Positions 61,150 through 64,000 of a DNA stretch of 64,000 bases are shown here, one piece after another (the first letter of the stretch is position 1; each line of letters starts with the position of its first letter). This DNA comes from Nitrospira sp. (GTDB lineage Bacteria; Nitrospirota; Nitrospiria; Nitrospirales; UBA8639). A program made the translations under genes and the position numbers. Under the pieces are notes generated by a model, which ran no database searches, was not told the origin of the DNA, and was given only the letters and a program-made list of their open reading frames with translations. The DNA is taken from positions 3,638,597 to 3,702,596 of the forward strand of contig CP058931.1 in NCBI GenBank assembly GCA_024760505.1. Direction: 5' to 3'.

Positions 61150-64000
61150 CTACTGAATTTCCCAATCGGAGGGAGCAGAACCCGGGAAACCGACGGTCGA
61201 AATAGATAACCCGTTCATCAACCAGACCGCCACGATGGCACTGGCATCATTGCGCCAGATGACATCGGCATTACCATCGCCGTTCACATCGCCGACTTGA
61301 GAAATTTGCCACGCGACGGGCACGCCCCCCGGGAATCCCGCCGTGGTAATGGCGGTCCCATTCATTAACCAAATCGCGGTACTACCATTACTCTGATTGC
61401 GCCAGATCAAGTCCGTTTTTCCATCGCCATTCACATCGCCAACCCCTGCAATATCAAACGCGGTCGGGGCAACGCCGACAAAGCCTACGTCTGTCACCGA
61501 TAATCCATTCATTAGCCACATAGCCACTCCCCCACTAGTGCCATTGCGCCAAATGACATCCGCTCTGCCATCCCCATTGACATCGCCCACGCCCTTGATC
61601 TGCCAGGCCACGGGCACTCCCCCTGGAAAGCCGGAGGCGGCAATGGTCGTTCCGTTCATCAACCAGATTGCGGTGCTGCCATCAGTAATGTTACGCCAGA
61701 CCAGGTCGGCTTTACCATCGCCGTTCACATCGCCCACGCCTGCAATCTCAAACGCCGTCGACGTGCTGCCAGGAAAGCCCACGGCCGTCACCGCCACCCC
61801 GTTCATCAGCCACACGGCCACTGTGCCTGTGGTATTGCGCCAGATAACATCCGCTTTACCATCGCCGTTGACATCGCCCACGCCCGCGATCTGCCAAACC
61901 CTCGGCACCCCCCCTGGAAAGCCGGAGGCGGCAATGGTCGCTCCGTTCATCAACCAGATCGCGGTGCTGCCATCACTCTGGTTGCGCCAGATGAGGTCAG
62001 CAGTGCCAGACCCATCCAGATCCCTTAATGCCGGAGGACTCGTAGGTGGCACCATGGTCAAGGCGGTCGTCACAAAAAAATCCGGACCTGTGAGAGCTAT
62101 CGCCGTTCTGGCTTTTGTGGTCCGATGAATCGTTTCAAACAGGATATTCCTGGTAAATCCTGAGGTTACCTTATGCTGACCGGAGAGATGATACAATAGG
62201 TCGGAAGAAGCCCCCATCCCAATCGTTTCACTTTCTCGAAAATTTGGTTGTCCCGCCACGGCGCCCGCCGAGACATCCAGAAATTCCGTTGTAGCTCCTG
62301 TCGACTTATTCACTCTATATATCCTGGCCGGAAATACCGTCGCCCCCCCAGGCACCCGTCGATTGTCGGTGATCACATAAAGTGTCCCCGATGCATCAAA
62401 GGCCAGGTCCATAAAGTTTCCAAACAGTTTAGCCTTTTGGGTAGCCACGCCCGTTGTCGGATTAATCGTCACCAAGCGGCGGGCACTGTTCACTTCGGAC
62501 GTCACCACAAGCAATCCCCACAGCAGATTGGTCCCGGGTTCCGTGGCCAGCCCTCGCCCACCCTCTAATGATTCGCCCGTCGATAACGTCAAGGGGATCC
62601 TGGCCAGCGAGGCCCCGCTTTCCGGATTCAGCCGATACAAATTCGGCGAAGCTCCAGATTGGGCAGAAAGAGACAGTTCCTCGACGGAATACAACGTGGT
62701 CCCGACATAGGCCAAGCCATGCGTGCGGTGTGTCAGATCCCCAATTTTGGTCACGACCCCATCGGTGCGAAGGCGATAGAGGCTATTCACCAGGGGGCCG
62801 GTCCTGGGATCATTTTGCACCCCCATCAGAAAAACCGGTGGTCCTGACGAAATAACCAAGGCAACCGAACTGCCGGGAGGCACATTGGTTCCTGCGCCCG
62901 GCGTTTGACCAATGACGTCGCCAATCGGCACCGTGGCACTAATGGTCGTCGTCACCGTCCCCACTGTCAGGCCCGCCGCGGCCAAAGCCTTTTGAGCATT
63001 GCTCTGCGTCAAGCCCACCACATTCGGCACTGCGGCTCCAAGAGATACGATCAGGTCCACTGCACTGCCCGGAGCCACATTGTCCCCAGCTGACGGGGTT
63101 TGACTGATAACCGCACCAATGTCCACGGTCGCACTATTCACCGTCGTCACCGTCCCCACCGTCAAACCCGCACTGGTAATGGCGGTTTGCGCCGCGGCCT
63201 GCGTCAAGCCCTCCACATTCGGCACTGCGGCTCCGAGGGATACGACAAGGTTCACCGCACTGCCTGCCGCCACCTTGTTTCCTGGCTGGGGATTTTGACT
63301 GATAACTCTGCCAATAGAGACTGTCTGGCTGTTGGTTGAGGTCACCGTACCCAACCTCAATCCCGCCCTGGTAATCGCAGTTTGCGCCGCGGCCTGGGTT
63401 AGGCCTACAACGTTCGGCACCGCCGGCCCCGTCGACACCACCAGGTTCACCGCACTGCCCGCCGCCACACTCGTCCCGGCGCCCGGCGTTTGACTGATGA
63501 CCCGCCCCGACGGCACTGAGGCATGACTGCTGGTCGTGACGGTTCCCACCTTCAGGCCGGCATTGGTGAGCGTGGTCTGCGCCGCCGCCTGCGGGCTCCC
63601 CACCACATTCGGCACCGTCACCGGCGCCGGCCCCGTCGACACCACCAGGTTCACCGCACTGCCCGCCGCCACACTCGTCCCGGCCCCCGGCGTTTGACTG
63701 ATGACCCGCCCCGACGGCACTGACGCATGACTGCTGGTCGTGACGGACCCCACTTTCAGGCCGGCATTGGTGAGTGTGGTCTGCGCCGCCGCTTGCGGGC
63801 TCCCCACCACATTCGGCACCGTCACCGGCGCCGGCCCCGTCGACACCACCAGGTTCACCGCACTGCCCGCCGCCACACTCGTCCCGGCCCCCGGCGTTTG
63901 ACTGATGACATTCCCCGACGGCACTGACGCATGACTGCTGGTCGTGACGGTTCCCACTTTCAGGCCGGCATTGGTGAGTGTGGTCTGCGCCGCCGCTTGC
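61150..64000 (-). CDS. Exported PASTA / middle-domain / FG-GAP protein, paralogue 4, N-terminus beyond window
   Basis: The frame is open to the right edge (about 950 residues inside the window), so the signal peptide and more repeats lie outside; an internal GTG at 63957 is not the real start. At least six PASTA-like repeats are visible. The three nearest the edge are ~68-residue units (204 bp, with an extra Ala-Pro-Val-Thr) that are nearly identical in DNA. The middle domain (MGVQNDPRTGPLVNSLYRLR) and six FG-GAP-like repeats follow, ending DWEIQ. Confidence 0.87.
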   Translation of the reverse strand, partial: QAAAQTTLTNAGLKVGTVTTSSHASVPSGNVISQTPGAGTSVAAGSAVNLVVSTGPAPVTVPNVVGSPQAAAQTTLTNAGLKVGSVTTSSHASVPSGRVISQTPGAGTSVAAGSAVNLVVSTGPAPVTVPNVVGSPQAAAQTTLTNAGLKVGTVTTSSHASVPSGRVISQTPGAGTSVAAGSAVNLVVSTGPAVPNVVGLTQAAAQTAITRAGLRLGTVTSTNSQTVSIGRVISQNPQPGNKVAAGSAVNLVVSLGAAVPNVEGLTQAAAQTAITSAGLTVGTVTTVNSATVDIGAVISQTPSAGDNVAPGSAVDLIVSLGAAVPNVVGLTQSNAQKALAAAGLTVGTVTTTISATVPIGDVIGQTPGAGTNVPPGSSVALVISSGPPVFLMGVQNDPRTGPLVNSLYRLRTDGVVTKIGDLTHRTHGLAYVGTTLYSVEELSLSAQSGASPNLYRLNPESGASLARIPLTLSTGESLEGGRGLATEPGTNLLWGLLVVTSEVNSARRLVTINPTTGVATQKAKLFGNFMDLAFDASGTLYVITDNRRVPGGATVFPARIYRVNKSTGATTEFLDVSAGAVAGQPNFRESETIGMGASSDLLYHLSGQHKVTSGFTRNILFETIHRTTKARTAIALTGPDFFVTTALTMVPPTSPPALRDLDGSGTADLIWRNQSDGSTAIWLMNGATIAASGFPGGVPRVWQIAGVGDVNGDGKADVIWRNTTGTVAVWLMNGVAVTAVGFPGSTSTAFEIAGVGDVNGDGKADLVWRNITDGSTAIWLMNGTTIAASGFPGGVPVAWQIKGVGDVNGDGRADVIWRNGTSGGVAMWLMNGLSVTDVGFVGVAPTAFDIAGVGDVNGDGKTDLIWRNQSNGSTAIWLMNGTAITTAGFPGGVPVAWQISQVGDVNGDGNADVIWRNDASAIVAVWLMNGLSISTVGFPGSAPSDWEIQ
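63488..64000 (-). repeat. Near-identical 204-bp PASTA-encoding repeats
   Basis: Units begin near 63488, 63690 and 63895, spaced about 204 bp, differing at only a few positions. They are GC-richer than the rest of the array. They reach the right edge, so the full copy number is unknown. Confidence 0.85.

Noticed and set aside
63488..64000. Regular repeats resembling a CRISPR array
   Set aside because: Units are ~204 bp, in frame and encode PASTA domains; there are no short repeats with unique spacers and no cas genes.

Overview
The window looks like a chromosomal segment of a Gram-negative bacterium of roughly 50% GC, most likely a Nitrospira-type nitrite oxidiser (phylum Nitrospirota). That placement is an inference: no rRNA is present and no database search was possible. 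It rests on periplasmic and outer-membrane proteins (HtrA, Skp/OmpH, lipoproteins, a beta-barrel), on a Mo-cofactor/Tat/multihaem cytochrome c gene block of the kind a periplasmic molybdoenzyme such as nitrite oxidoreductase needs, and on GatCAB-dependent aminoacylation. Two tRNA genes are present, tRNA-Arg(TCT) and tRNA-Thr(TGT).

Layout. 1-11.8 kb is mostly minus strand: a secreted protein cut by the left edge, an SH3 protein and a CHASE2 sensor; a SulP anion transporter; a PAS-GAF histidine kinase with its NarL-type regulator; riboflavin synthase; an MFS transporter; a periplasmic protein; and a STAS protein. At 12.0-14.9 kb (plus) the two RecA halves of a Ski2-like helicase are separate adjacent genes in swapped order. 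From 15.9 to 25.2 kb is a minus-strand housekeeping block: DUF971, recO, era, ftsB-like, eno, gatB, ytxH-like, DUF948, gatA, panD, gatC, radC. Plus-strand rsmD-coaD-aspartate aminotransferase, an FmdB-like gene and skp/ompH follow. A gene-poor stretch (29.1-31.9 kb) holds a STAS protein, tRNA-Arg and a lipoprotein.

31.9-40.3 kb is a long minus-strand run, htrA-tatC-moaB-mrp-moeA-mobB-hexahaem cytochrome-ABC ATPase-ABC permease. Much of it is overlapping or tightly spaced, as expected for a maturation and export operon. An orphan flagellar-rod-like gene, a zinc alcohol dehydrogenase and tRNA-Thr follow.

42.9-64 kb is the most unusual part. A membrane-anchored FGE-sulfatase-fold protein, an outer-membrane beta-barrel and a 1195-residue caspase/coiled-coil/FGE-fold fusion come first. 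Next is an intact IS630-family element with TA target duplications. The window ends with a tandem array of four giant paralogous exported proteins (the last runs off the right edge). Each has a variable number of PASTA repeats, a constant middle domain and exactly six C-terminal FG-GAP/VCBS-like repeats. The best candidates for undescribed biology are this array, the caspase-FGE fusion with its FGE-fold neighbour, and the order-swapped split helicase.
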